NCBI GenBank assembly: GCA_028717805.1 | Contig: JAQUNC010000006.1 | Location: 1-64,000, forward strand | DNA: 64,000 bases | DNA from: Atribacterota bacterium | Lineage (GTDB): Bacteria > Atribacterota > Phoenicimicrobiia > Phoenicimicrobiales > Stramentimicrobiaceae | Reading direction: 5' to 3' | Part shown: positions 46,534 through 55,549 of the stretch, piece after piece | Position numbering within the stretch: the stretch's first letter is position 1 | Layout: each line of letters opens with the position of its first letter | Notes under the pieces: generated by a model | The model's input: the letters and a program-made list of their open reading frames with translations, nothing else | Told to the model about the DNA's origin: nothing | The model's database searches: none | Made by a program: the position numbers and the translations under genes

Positions 46534-47117
46534 ATTAATGATCCTTCTGCCATTCTATATCCTTCCAGAAAAGCATCTGTATTCTTTTTTATCTCATGAG
46601 GAATATTCTTTTTTAAAACTTCAATCATTAGCTCTTTTTTAAAAGAAGAAACAAAAGAAACAGCCCCCAACATAACGATATTTTCTGCAATAGGAAGTCC
46701 AATCTGTAATGCAATATGGGCAGCATCTATATTGATTAATATAGCTTTCAACTTTTTGAAAACCTCTTCAATCTCTTGCCAGGAAGGATATGTTTCCGGA
46801 TTTATCATAATATCTATGGGATAGACCTTGCTCTTATTTAAAATGACTGTACCCCCTGGTTTAATAAATTCTGCAGCCTTTAAGGCCTCGGACATTTCCA
46901 GAGCAGCAACAACATCTGCAGAATAGGGAGGTATTCTTGAACTAAATGCATCACCTATTCTAACTTCACAATGAACTGCTCCACCTCTTTGAGCCATGCC
47001 AACTTGTTTAAAAAACTTCACTTTTTGTCCTTCTTCCATAGCATATGCTGCAATGATTTGCCCTAATCTGATTACTCCCTGACCTCCGACACCAACTAAA
47101 TATAAATTATTCAACAT
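46530..47117 (-). CDS. iorB: Indolepyruvate:ferredoxin oxidoreductase beta subunit
   Basis: A 195-residue gamma-domain protein (NLYLVGVGGQGVIRLGQIIAA; QRGGAVHCEVRIGD; VVAALEMSEALKAAEFIKPGG). Together with IorA it oxidatively decarboxylates aryl pyruvates to aryl acetyl-CoA with ferredoxin reduction. Overlaps the 3' end of iorA by 11 nt. Confidence 0.93.
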   Translation of the reverse strand: MLNNLYLVGVGGQGVIRLGQIIAAYAMEEGQKVKFFKQVGMAQRGGAVHCEVRIGDAFSSRIPPYSADVVAALEMSEALKAAEFIKPGGTVILNKSKVYPIDIMINPETYPSWQEIEEVFKKLKAILINIDAAHIALQIGLPIAENIVMLGAVSFVSSFKKELMIEVLKKNIPHEIKKNTDAFLEGYRMAEGSLI

Positions 47118-48987
47118 CTTCCATCACCTCTATTGCCCCTGTTGGACAGGTATACTGACATAATCCACAACCAAAGCAATCAGCAGTAATCTCCATAAAA
47201 GCTTTGCTATTTTTAGTTTTGGGATGAAAGATCATTGCTGGACAAGCTAATTGATTTAAACAAATTCGGCAACCAGTACATTCACTTATATCAACCTTGA
47301 ACTTATTAAGTTTCACTCTTCTTCTATTTGCCTGCAGGGCACATTCCCGACGAGAGATTACCACTGAAACACCAGGATATTCTATTGCTTCTTCAATAAC
47401 TTTTATAGATTCCTCAGGATTATAAGGATCGATAATATTAATTTTTTCTACTCCACAACCCTGGCAGACATTCACAATATCCACTCTTTTGGTATCAGTC
47501 TCATTCAAATAAACAGTTCCAGGATTTTCTTCAAAACCGGTCATGGCAGTCCATCCATTATCCAAGATGATTACAGCTAAAGGAACCTTTTGATACACTG
47601 CATTAATCAAGGGAGGGATACCAGCATGAAAAAAGGTAGAATCACCTATCGTAGCAATAACAGGTTTTTTTATACCAGCCCACTTAAACCCTTGTGCCAT
47701 ACCGATACTGGCACCCATAGCCACTTCAGTCCAGCAGCTTTCAAAGGGTTTATTCATTCCTAAGATAGTACAGCCAATATCTCCCGTAATAATGATTTCA
47801 TCTTTTTTATACCTTAAATTTTTAATAGCTTTATTGAGGGCATAATAAGTCCCTCGATGGGGGCAGCCGGTACAAAAAGAGATGGGGCGCTTAACCTGTA
47901 ATTTTTTGGTATCCTCAATTATTTCCTGATTATTTTCTATGGCAAACTTTTTCTGGTAAAGTGATTCCAGACCTTTCTTGATATCGGTAAAGGAATAGTC
48001 TCCTATCAATGATAAGGTCTTATCAAGTTTACCCATAATTTCTACTTTTTTACCTATTTGGAAAGCTAATCTTATTACTTCTGTTTCTATGAGTGGCTCT
48101 AATTCTTCCAAAACTAATAACCGGTCAACAGTTTTTAAAAATTCCTTAATTCTATCCTCAGGTAGGGGGTGCACTAGTCCAATCTTTAGCCAGGATATTT
48201 CTATTTGAAATCTCCTTAATACCTCACGCAGAGTTCCCTCCACCGCTCCACTATAAATCACTCCATATTTAGTATTACCAAAGTGGGTTTCATTTACCTT
48301 AATTCCCGATTCAGTAATATAAGAATCACCAATTTTGAGGGATTCAGCTAACCTATCAAGTGCATCCCGATGTTGTGCCATACATAGAGCTGCGCCTGCT
48401 TTTGTATATTTGGTTATATCATGTTCAAAATGAGCTTCTCTTTTTTCCAGCTCTACTTTTTTACCTATTACTATATCAGAGGCAGTATGAGAAATATCTG
48501 TGGTTGATCTTAGTAGAACAGGTCCCTGTATTTTTTCAGAAACGTCAAAAGCTGCTTTAACATAATCCAAGCATTCCTGCTGAGAAGCAACATCAAGCAT
48601 AGGTACGATCATTGATTTAGCATAATATCTGGAATCCTGCTCTGCCATTCCGGCATGTACTCCCGGATCATCAGCCACAAAAATGACTAATCCACTGTTA
48701 CAACCACTATAAGCAACATTGGCTATAGAATCTGAGGCTACATTCAATCCAGACATTTTCATAGTAACCAAAGCTCTCTTTCCTGCCCAGGCAGCACCCG
48801 CGGCTATTTCAAAAGCTACTTTTTCATTTACACTCCACTCAATATGGAAATCTAATTCTTTTCTTTTCGCCATTAGGTTTAAAATGACTTCTGTTGAAGG
48901 GGTACCGGGGTAGCCAGCAACCACTTCCACCCCTGCTGCAATTGCTCCCTCAGCAATGGCTTCATTACCAGTAAGTAATTTTTTCAA
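47107..48987 (-). CDS. iorA: Indolepyruvate:ferredoxin oxidoreductase alpha subunit
   Basis: A 626-residue protein: pyrimidine domain at the N-terminus (GVEVVAGYPGTPSTEVI), TPP domain (FCTGCPHRGTYYAL; TGDIGCTILGMNKPFESCW; IGDSTFFHAGIPPL) and a C-terminal ferredoxin domain with two clusters (CTGCRICLNQLACP and CFGCGLCQYTCPTG). The first cluster's spacing is atypical (CX2CX2CX4C), as usual in IorA. TTG start at 48987, 8 nt after AAAGGAG. Central enzyme of aromatic amino-acid fermentation here. Confidence 0.94.
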   Translation of the reverse strand: MKKLLTGNEAIAEGAIAAGVEVVAGYPGTPSTEVILNLMAKRKELDFHIEWSVNEKVAFEIAAGAAWAGKRALVTMKMSGLNVASDSIANVAYSGCNSGLVIFVADDPGVHAGMAEQDSRYYAKSMIVPMLDVASQQECLDYVKAAFDVSEKIQGPVLLRSTTDISHTASDIVIGKKVELEKREAHFEHDITKYTKAGAALCMAQHRDALDRLAESLKIGDSYITESGIKVNETHFGNTKYGVIYSGAVEGTLREVLRRFQIEISWLKIGLVHPLPEDRIKEFLKTVDRLLVLEELEPLIETEVIRLAFQIGKKVEIMGKLDKTLSLIGDYSFTDIKKGLESLYQKKFAIENNQEIIEDTKKLQVKRPISFCTGCPHRGTYYALNKAIKNLRYKKDEIIITGDIGCTILGMNKPFESCWTEVAMGASIGMAQGFKWAGIKKPVIATIGDSTFFHAGIPPLINAVYQKVPLAVIILDNGWTAMTGFEENPGTVYLNETDTKRVDIVNVCQGCGVEKINIIDPYNPEESIKVIEEAIEYPGVSVVISRRECALQANRRRVKLNKFKVDISECTGCRICLNQLACPAMIFHPKTKNSKAFMEITADCFGCGLCQYTCPTGAIEVMEDVE

Positions 48988-49015
48988 ACCTATTTCTCCT
49001 TTCTACTCTTCTACT

Positions 49016-50113
49016 CTATCTTATTATTTCAGTTAAAACCTGAATAAATTTTTCATTTTCAAAATGAGTGCCAATAGTCACCCGAATAAAAGTAGGAGTC
49101 CCATATATTTTTCCAGGTCTAATGATAACTCCTTTTCTTAAACACTTTTCAAAAAATAATTGACTATCTTCTTTCAAATCAATGAAGATGAAATTTGTTT
49201 CGGTGGGAAGGTAGAATAAATTGAGTTTATCTAACTCTTGGTAGAGATATTGCTTACCTTCCTTGTTTACTTTTAAAACCTGCTGATAATGGATCTCATC
49301 ATCTAAGGAGGCCAGAGCAGCAACTTGAGCCAGCCGATTAGTAGTAAAAGGATTAACTACCCTTCTTAGGTAGCCAATTAATTCGGGCTTGGCAATGCCA
49401 TAACCTATTCTAACTCCAGCTATTCCTGCTATTTTGGAGAAGGTACGCAGGATGATTACGTTCTTCCCATCTAAAACATAAGAAAGACTATCAGGATAGT
49501 CTTTATCTTCTACATAGTCATAATAAGCTTCATCAAAAATCACAATGACATCTTCAGGAATCTGTCTTATCATCTTTTCCACTGAATTGGTCTTTACAAT
49601 TGTGCCGGTTGGGTTATTGGGATTACAAAGATAAATCATTTTAGTTTTCCCAGTAATTCTTTCAGTTATTCCCTCTAAGTCAAAACAGAAATCTTTTAAT
49701 CCAACTGTAACGAACTCTCCACCCATTATTTTGGTAATAGTTTCATAGGCTGGGAAAGTGGTTTCACTTGTTATTACTTCATCACCCTGGTTAATAAAAG
49801 CCATGCCAGTAAGGTCAATAATATTATCCGCTCCATTACCAACAATAATAAAATCTTCACTGATATTCAATTTCTTTGCTAATTTCTCTCTTAATACTCT
49901 GCTGGTACCTTCAGGATAAAAATTAATATTTTTAATTTCTCTTTCGATTGCCTCTACCGCTAAAGGTGATGGTCCTAGGGATGTTTCATTGGAAGCCAGC
50001 TTCACTACTTCTTTCAACCCTAATTCTCTTTGTACCTCTTCAATAGGTTTGCCTGGAATATAAGGTTTTAAGTCCAGGATACCTTTTCTAGTAAGATGCT
50101 TTGCTTCTAACAT
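49016..50113 (-). CDS. Class II aminotransferase, HisC-like (likely aromatic amino acid)
   Basis: A 365-residue PLP enzyme: ASNETSLGPSP, FYPEGTSRVLREKLA, NPNNPTGTIVK, DEAYYDYVE and the PLP lysine in RTFSKIAGIAGVRIG. Sequence type is histidinol-phosphate aminotransferase, but HisC-like enzymes often act on aromatic amino acids, and no other his genes are near. Directly upstream of iorAB it would supply the aryl pyruvates. ATG 50113 follows GAGGAG; the longer frame to 50158 would begin only about 8 nt after the predicted -10 box. Confidence 0.88.
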   Translation of the reverse strand: MLEAKHLTRKGILDLKPYIPGKPIEEVQRELGLKEVVKLASNETSLGPSPLAVEAIEREIKNINFYPEGTSRVLREKLAKKLNISEDFIIVGNGADNIIDLTGMAFINQGDEVITSETTFPAYETITKIMGGEFVTVGLKDFCFDLEGITERITGKTKMIYLCNPNNPTGTIVKTNSVEKMIRQIPEDVIVIFDEAYYDYVEDKDYPDSLSYVLDGKNVIILRTFSKIAGIAGVRIGYGIAKPELIGYLRRVVNPFTTNRLAQVAALASLDDEIHYQQVLKVNKEGKQYLYQELDKLNLFYLPTETNFIFIDLKEDSQLFFEKCLRKGVIIRPGKIYGTPTFIRVTIGTHFENEKFIQVLTEIIR

Positions 50114-50165
50114 TTCTTTCTCCTCTTTTTTATGCTTTTTTTTATTTATATTAGCCATGGATACA

Positions 50166-50194
50166 AGTATAATAAAAATTGGTAAAGATCTTAA
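50166..50194 (-). promoter_or_regulatory. Putative promoter of the aminotransferase-ior-acd operon
   Basis: TTAAGA (50189-50194), 17-nt spacer and TATACT (50166-50171) on the minus strand, about 50 nt before the chosen start. GTTAAT/ATTAAC and repeated GTTAAC-type motifs (50302-50326) lie further upstream and may be a regulator site. Confidence 0.45.
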
Positions 50195-50344
50195 TATTTA
50201 AAATCAAAAAAATAAGGTAGTATTTTGTTTTTATTCTTTCCTAATATTTTTTATTTATTAAATTTATTCTATGAGGAAAACCATGTTTGACCAGGCTATT
50301 TGTTAATTATTAACACTGTTAACACTTTTGAAAATAAGCAAATA

Positions 50345-51256
50345 TTAAGATAACTCTAGAAGTCTAGCGGGATTAATTTTAGTCATTATTTCTATTTCCT
50401 TTTTACTTATACCATAATGCATCATTATATTTATGAATAAACGCATTCCTTCAATAGGATGAGGATTGGCAAATTGTCCCAAATCTGTTGACATAACACA
50501 GTGTTCAGCTCCTATTTTTTTAATTGCTTCTGCCATAAACTCATGGTTAAATTTTGGATTACGTTGTAAAGGAACAATGGGAATAAAACAGTGTTCTATA
50601 ATTGCTCCCATATCTGATAGTCTTTTTTGATCTTCAATTGTAATACTTAAGATATCTAGTTCAGGGTGAGTTATTAGTATTTTCTCTACACCTCTTTCTT
50701 TTGCAGTTTTTACCAAAACATAAGTCTCTTCCAAAGAAAGATGACACGTCCCTAAAATAACATTTTCCTTTGCAATAAGATCTAAAATATCGAGAATTTC
50801 AGGAATTAATTTTTTATTTGAGTCTAAAATATTAATCCCCTCTACCCTCTTTCCCGATCTATGTATATTTTTAATTAGTTCTAAATCTGGATAGCCATCT
50901 ATGCCAAAAAAATCAATATGATTTTTTGAATGAATACTTGGCATCCATACCTCTTTCGCATTCCACGACAATGCAACCTCTACTGCTTCTGGATTAATTC
51001 CACCAACTGAGTAATTCAACACAATCCCACCAAATACTTCAAGTTCAGGAGCAGTTTCTCTTACATATAACATCCTATCTGAATTAATTACACCATGAGA
51101 TTTAAACAATAGCGCTTTATATCCAATATCTTGAGCTTGTCTAGCCAATTCAATTTCATTAAAAGGTCTTTTGAATATATCAGGAGCAGCATGTACATGA
51201 AGATCGATGACTCCTTTCATAATTTCCTTGTCATTTTCAGGCAAACTGATGCTCAT
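50345..51256 (-). CDS. DUF6282-type amidohydrolase-like protein
   Basis: A 303-residue TIM-barrel hydrolase relative with the metal motif VIDLHVHAAPDIFKRP, further acidic/histidine sites (GTCHLSLEET; ITHPELDIL; EHCFIPIVP) and a C-terminal STDLGQFANPHPIEGM. I recognise the DUF6282 pattern. ATG 51256 after GGAGG. It lies downstream of the second TRAP transporter in the same direction, so it probably acts on the imported compound; the reaction is unknown. Confidence 0.82.
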   Translation of the reverse strand: MSISLPENDKEIMKGVIDLHVHAAPDIFKRPFNEIELARQAQDIGYKALLFKSHGVINSDRMLYVRETAPELEVFGGIVLNYSVGGINPEAVEVALSWNAKEVWMPSIHSKNHIDFFGIDGYPDLELIKNIHRSGKRVEGINILDSNKKLIPEILDILDLIAKENVILGTCHLSLEETYVLVKTAKERGVEKILITHPELDILSITIEDQKRLSDMGAIIEHCFIPIVPLQRNPKFNHEFMAEAIKKIGAEHCVMSTDLGQFANPHPIEGMRLFINIMMHYGISKKEIEIMTKINPARLLELS

Positions 51257-51518
51257 TTTATCCTCCAAATTTTAATATTATAATCATATTTATTTTTAAT
51301 AGAAATGATAAACACATAGTTGCAAATAAAAAATTTAATGAGCTTATTTAATTCATTAATCTTTTATTACTTAAAATTTTTTATATCCATCAGATTTATT
51401 TTAATATCAAGTATCAATTCCAAATATTTTTAAAGCTTTTTTAAAGCTACAGACTAATTTAAAAATAAATTTTTCCTAACATTCTTTTACTATAAATAAT
51501 CAGTCTTTGCGTGAAATT

Positions 51519-52796
51519 TTATAAAAAGCCAAATAAGTTAGGAAGCCATAGTGTTAAAAAAGGAGTAAAAGATATCAAGAAAAGAATGCCAATCTCTATC
51601 AATAAAAAAAGTAATATTTCTTTGCTCAGGCTTACTATCTGTACTTTAGCAATGGAACTTGCTATAAACAAAACTTGTCCCACTGGTGGCGTAAGTAGGC
51701 CCAGAGTAGCACCAAGAATAAATATCACTCCGAAATGTATTGGATGCAATCCAAATCTAACTGATAAGGGTGCTAATATAGGGGCAAATATTAATATGAG
51801 AGGTGGGGTATCAATAAAAGTACCCAATATTAAAATAAGTATATTTACTAAAATTATAAAAGTGAGAGGTGTACAAAAACTAAATAATCTTCCAAATATT
51901 ACTCCTACCTTATTTATTGCTAATACCCAAGAAAATAGATTAGATGTAGCAACTATTATCATTACAACAGAAGTTGTTATAGCTGACTTTAGTAGCATTT
52001 TAGGAACATCAGATATTTTAATTGTTCGAAGAAAAAACACACTCAGTACAAATGCGTAGGCAGCAGCTACAGCGGAAGCCTCAGTTGGAGTAAAAATACC
52101 ACCTAAAATACCACCTAAAATTATAATAGGCATAAATAATGCTGGTATTGTATTCTTAAAACTAATGAGTATCTTTTTGATACTCATTTTTTCACTTTTT
52201 GGATATTTCCTTTTTAAGGAAATATAGTAAACTGTAGCCATCAAACCAAATCCAAGTAATAGTCCGGGAACAACTCCTGCCAAAAATAGACCACCTATAG
52301 ATGTTCCAGTTGCAATACAGTATAAAACTGCTGGATTACTTGGTGGTATTATTGGACCAATAAGAGCTGACGCACTAGTAATAGCGGCAGAGAACTCTTT
52401 ATCATAACCATTTTTTACCATCATGGATATCTCCACAGAACCGAGAGCAGTGACATCTCCTATAGCTGTTCCAGTCATTCCTCCAAATATCATACTTGCT
52501 ATGACATTGGCTAATGCTAAACCTCCTCTGACAAAACCAATTAAAGCAACTGCAAATTCAAGAAGAGCATCGGTTATTTTTCCGTTGGTCATAAACTCAC
52601 CTGAAAGTATAAAAAATGGAATACAAAGCAAAGTATAGGCATCTAAACCATAAAATATTTTCATTGATAGAACTTCCATAGAGGTCCCCATCATTAATAT
52701 AGGAATTGAACCAGCTATACCTAAAGTAAATGCGATTGGTACATTCAATAATAGAATAATTATAAATACTAAAAACATTATTAAAATAAATATCAT
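51519..52796 (-). CDS. dctM: TRAP transporter large membrane subunit (DctM), second system
   Basis: A 425-residue protein with about 12 membrane helices and the signatures MTGTAIGDVTALGSVEISMM, ALIGPIIPPSNPAVLYCIA and GTFIDTPPLILIFAPILAP. The ATG overlaps the DctQ stop. The ligand is likely the substrate of the DUF6282 protein. Confidence 0.93.
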   Translation of the reverse strand: MIFILIMFLVFIIILLLNVPIAFTLGIAGSIPILMMGTSMEVLSMKIFYGLDAYTLLCIPFFILSGEFMTNGKITDALLEFAVALIGFVRGGLALANVIASMIFGGMTGTAIGDVTALGSVEISMMVKNGYDKEFSAAITSASALIGPIIPPSNPAVLYCIATGTSIGGLFLAGVVPGLLLGFGLMATVYYISLKRKYPKSEKMSIKKILISFKNTIPALFMPIIILGGILGGIFTPTEASAVAAAYAFVLSVFFLRTIKISDVPKMLLKSAITTSVVMIIVATSNLFSWVLAINKVGVIFGRLFSFCTPLTFIILVNILILILGTFIDTPPLILIFAPILAPLSVRFGLHPIHFGVIFILGATLGLLTPPVGQVLFIASSIAKVQIVSLSKEILLFLLIEIGILFLISFTPFLTLWLPNLFGFL

Positions 52797-53317
52797 TTAT
52801 ATTTGCGCTCCTTCATAAGTCTTTCATTCATAGAAGTCTTAAATATTGATTCTATTTCTACCAGAGTGTGTATAGCTAATATACCGAATCCAATCGGAAT
52901 AGAAACAAATATAAGGTACATTGGTATTCCACTAACAGCACTAGTTTGATATTTTTGAAATAAAAATAAACTTGAACTAATCCCATTCCATATTACGATA
53001 ATAAAAAAAATTAGCATCATCATTCGAGTTGTTAACTTAATCCAACTATTTGTTCTTTTTTTGATGAACGGTAGTTCTAGTGCAACATGAGATCCTTCAA
53101 TCTCGGCAATACCAATCCCAATCATAATGATCCATATGAATAAATATCTAGCTATTTCTTCACTCCAAGAGAAAGAAAAATGGAAAATGAAACGATTAGC
53201 TATGGTTATCAATACCAGTACAAACATTATTATCATTAAGATTACCACAAAAATTCTGGAAATCTTATCTAAATAGTAACTAATTCTTTCAATCCAAACT
53301 TCATATTTCATAATCAT
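52793..53317 (-). CDS. dctQ: TRAP transporter small membrane subunit (DctQ), second system
   Basis: A 174-residue, four-helix protein (ITIANRFIFHFSFSWSEEIARYLF; GSHVALELPFIKKR). ATG 53317 chosen because AGGAGGG lies 7 nt upstream; the longer frame to 53335 includes that site. The 504-nt gap upstream holds the hairpin after dctP and otherwise nothing I recognise. Confidence 0.9.
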   Translation of the reverse strand: MIMKYEVWIERISYYLDKISRIFVVILMIIMFVLVLITIANRFIFHFSFSWSEEIARYLFIWIIMIGIGIAEIEGSHVALELPFIKKRTNSWIKLTTRMMMLIFFIIVIWNGISSSLFLFQKYQTSAVSGIPMYLIFVSIPIGFGILAIHTLVEIESIFKTSMNERLMKERKYK

Positions 53318-53760
53318 TGAAATACCCTCCTTCATTGCAATTACTTACCCAGTAAACCATTGTAAACACCTATTATAATTTGTTAAATATAAATTTCTTC
53401 AATAGCACTAGCACTATCATTATTAGTTTTTACTGTAATAAATTAATGTCTTCATCATAATTCATCAACATTATTAGAAGGAATCCCACTTACCCTAATG
53501 GATATAGCCCTCTTTAACAACAGTTAGCTTAGTAAAATTCGTAAGAAGAGGTTGATTTTGTATTTTAACTTTGTTTTATTATCTTTTATGAGATAGCAAA
53601 ACACTAAACTAGAGATATTAGTAAGATTATTTCTAATATTGAGCAATAAATATTCTTTTTTTATCAATATGGAGTATTCTTTTCTTTAAAATATATTTTT
53701 CCATTGTTAGCTTACTAATCTGAGCTTTTAATTACCCAATCAGGGATCTAAATGAAATGC

Positions 53761-53808
53761 AGGGATAGAAACAATTTACTCTTTTAGTTTCTATTAATTT
53801 CTATCCCT
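53761..53808 (-). terminator. 11-bp perfect stem-loop after the second dctP
   Basis: AGGGATAGAAA (53761-53771) pairs with TTTCTATCCCT (53798-53808), loop 26 nt. It begins 13 nt after the dctP stop on the minus strand and has no U-run, so it may protect the dctP mRNA rather than stop all transcription. The rest of 53336-53760 shows no gene. Confidence 0.55.
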
Positions 53809-53821
53809 TTAAAACATATTA

Positions 53822-54889
53822 TTATTCTTCAACTAAAGATTTTTCTACTTCCTTCACCGCATTTAGAACTTCATTAACCCATTCTTCTCCAATTTGAGAT
53901 TTTATAAAATCAACCATGGGAGTTCTAGTTACTTCGATAAATTCCTCTAACTCTTCTTGTGTTGGGTAGTAGATTTCCATACCTTTTTCTGTAAAAGATT
54001 TTGCCCATAAAGTATTACCAAGTTCTAAAAAACCTCTGTAAGCCATAGCAGATGCCATTGCAGCATCTTGAATAATTTTTTGGTATTCAGGTGTAAGAGA
54101 CTGATAAAAATTCTCATTAATCTGAAGGGGGTACCAACGGAATTCGTGAGCGTCTACAGTAAGATATTTTTGTACTTCGTATAATTTTGCTACATCTATA
54201 AAGTTAAATGGATTCTCTTGTCCATCTGCTACTCCTTGCTGAAGCGCCATATAAAGTTCACCCCAACTTATTACAACAACATGCCCTCCTAAAGATTCAA
54301 CAAGTTTTACTTTATCTGAGCTTGCCATAATCCTCATCTTCATGCCTTTAAAATCAGCTGGAACATGAATTGGCTTAGTATTATTTGTCCAATGTACAAA
54401 TCCAGCATGAGACCAAGATAAAATTCGCAAACCAGTTCTTTCTAACCACAATTTTTCAAATTTTTCCCCGATTGGCCCCTCTATAACTTTATATGCAACC
54501 TTTGGGGATGTGAACAAGTATGGTATAGTAAACGCCATATACTCAGGTACCAAGGATGGTAAATTTGGAGACGGCACTTGAACCATTTGAATTAATCCTC
54601 TTTCTGCACTTTGAAGTAATTCTGCATCTGTGCCTAATTGTTTATCGGGGAAAATATCTACCATTATATCACCATTGGTTTGGTTTTCTACTATCCTTTT
54701 GAAAACGATAGCTTGTATATGTGCACTACCATAATTTCCATCTGTATATTCAAAGTCTATGTTACTTACAGGATCATTATGTGCATATTGTATTGTTATT
54801 TTTTCTGCATATACGCTTTCGAATGGTAAAATTATTAGGATTATTGAAATAATTAACAATAAGATACTAAATGTATATTTTTTTATCAT
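53822..54889 (-). CDS. dctP: TRAP transporter substrate-binding protein (DctP), second system
   Basis: A 355-residue protein with a signal peptide (MIKKYTFSILLLIISIILII, cleavage near VYAEK) and the classical DctP fold (ELLQSAERGLIQMVQVPS; FKGMKMRIMASSDKVKLVESLG; GELYMALQQGVADGQENPFN). The conserved arginine that binds a ligand carboxylate is expected in MKMRIM. So the ligand is probably an organic acid. First gene of its operon, with a long leader. Confidence 0.93.
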   Translation of the reverse strand: MIKKYTFSILLLIISIILIILPFESVYAEKITIQYAHNDPVSNIDFEYTDGNYGSAHIQAIVFKRIVENQTNGDIMVDIFPDKQLGTDAELLQSAERGLIQMVQVPSPNLPSLVPEYMAFTIPYLFTSPKVAYKVIEGPIGEKFEKLWLERTGLRILSWSHAGFVHWTNNTKPIHVPADFKGMKMRIMASSDKVKLVESLGGHVVVISWGELYMALQQGVADGQENPFNFIDVAKLYEVQKYLTVDAHEFRWYPLQINENFYQSLTPEYQKIIQDAAMASAMAYRGFLELGNTLWAKSFTEKGMEIYYPTQEELEEFIEVTRTPMVDFIKSQIGEEWVNEVLNAVKEVEKSLVEE

Positions 54890-55024
54890 TTTTTTCTCCT
54901 CAAAAGATCTATAATTCTTTAATTATTAAGGGTATTTAACAAACAAAATTGATTTAGAGCTTATCCTTTTTACAAAACATTATATTATTTTACTTATAAA
55001 TTGTAATAATTTTTAATGTTTTTA

Positions 55025-55033
55025 CCTCCTTTC
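55025..55033 (-). promoter_or_regulatory. Extra GAAAGGAGG in the second dctP leader
   Basis: Identical nonamer, followed by TAAAAA, 135 nt before the dctP start; no start codon follows at useful spacing. Confidence 0.5.
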
Positions 55034-55137
55034 TAATATTTTTACCACATATTATTATTAGTACTATTCTGCACATTTTCTTCCCTATTGAATAAAGCTG
55101 TTAAAATTAATTCTTAATAGGAAGGAAAACAGCACAT

Positions 55138-55380
55138 ATGGCCAAAGATGAACGTATTTTTCAGTTACAATATAATGTATTGCAACATGGATATAAAAAA
55201 AGATATCATCAATACCTGTAAACTATTCAACTTAACCAGTACTATCTATTATGAGTGTTAAGATGATCTGGATAAGTTTATCTATTATTACAATTTTAAA
55301 AGAACGAATCAGGGTTACCGTTAAAGGGAAGGTTACCTATCAGAAATTCTTAGATGGTAAGTGTAAATTAACTTTATTGG
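55138..55380 (+). pseudogene. IS relic: transposase N- and C-terminal ends joined
   Basis: The plus strand gives, in two frames, MAKDERIFQLQYNVLQHGYK, then DIINTCKLFNLTSTIYYE (a transposase-type helix-turn-helix) followed after one stop by DDLDKFIYYYNFKRTNQGYR and, one base out of frame, LKGKVTYQKFLDGK, the usual end of IS481/IS3-like integrase-core transposases. The whole catalytic middle is missing. It occupies the gap between dctP and the racemase gene. No terminal repeats found. Confidence 0.75.
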
Positions 55381-55549
55381 AACCCGGATAAATATTATCT
55401 TATTGCTATAGGGAAAAAACAGCAATGTGTAATCATACATATAATGAAATTAATACACTTAAAACTAATTAAAAATTACTATTTTCTTTTATAAGTATCG
55501 CGGAAGTCATTTTTATTTTCAATAATATGATATTGCGACTATAAAATAA

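Noticed and set aside
49016-50113. HisC as part of a histidine biosynthesis cluster
   Set aside because: No other his gene is nearby and the gene is packed directly before iorAB; a catabolic aminotransferase fits better.
10958-55033. Extra GGAGG elements as ribosome sites of small leader peptides
   Set aside because: The frames behind them are of only a few codons or badly spaced (for example GTG-TTG-CTT-TAG, ATG-TAG), and they are not similar to one another.
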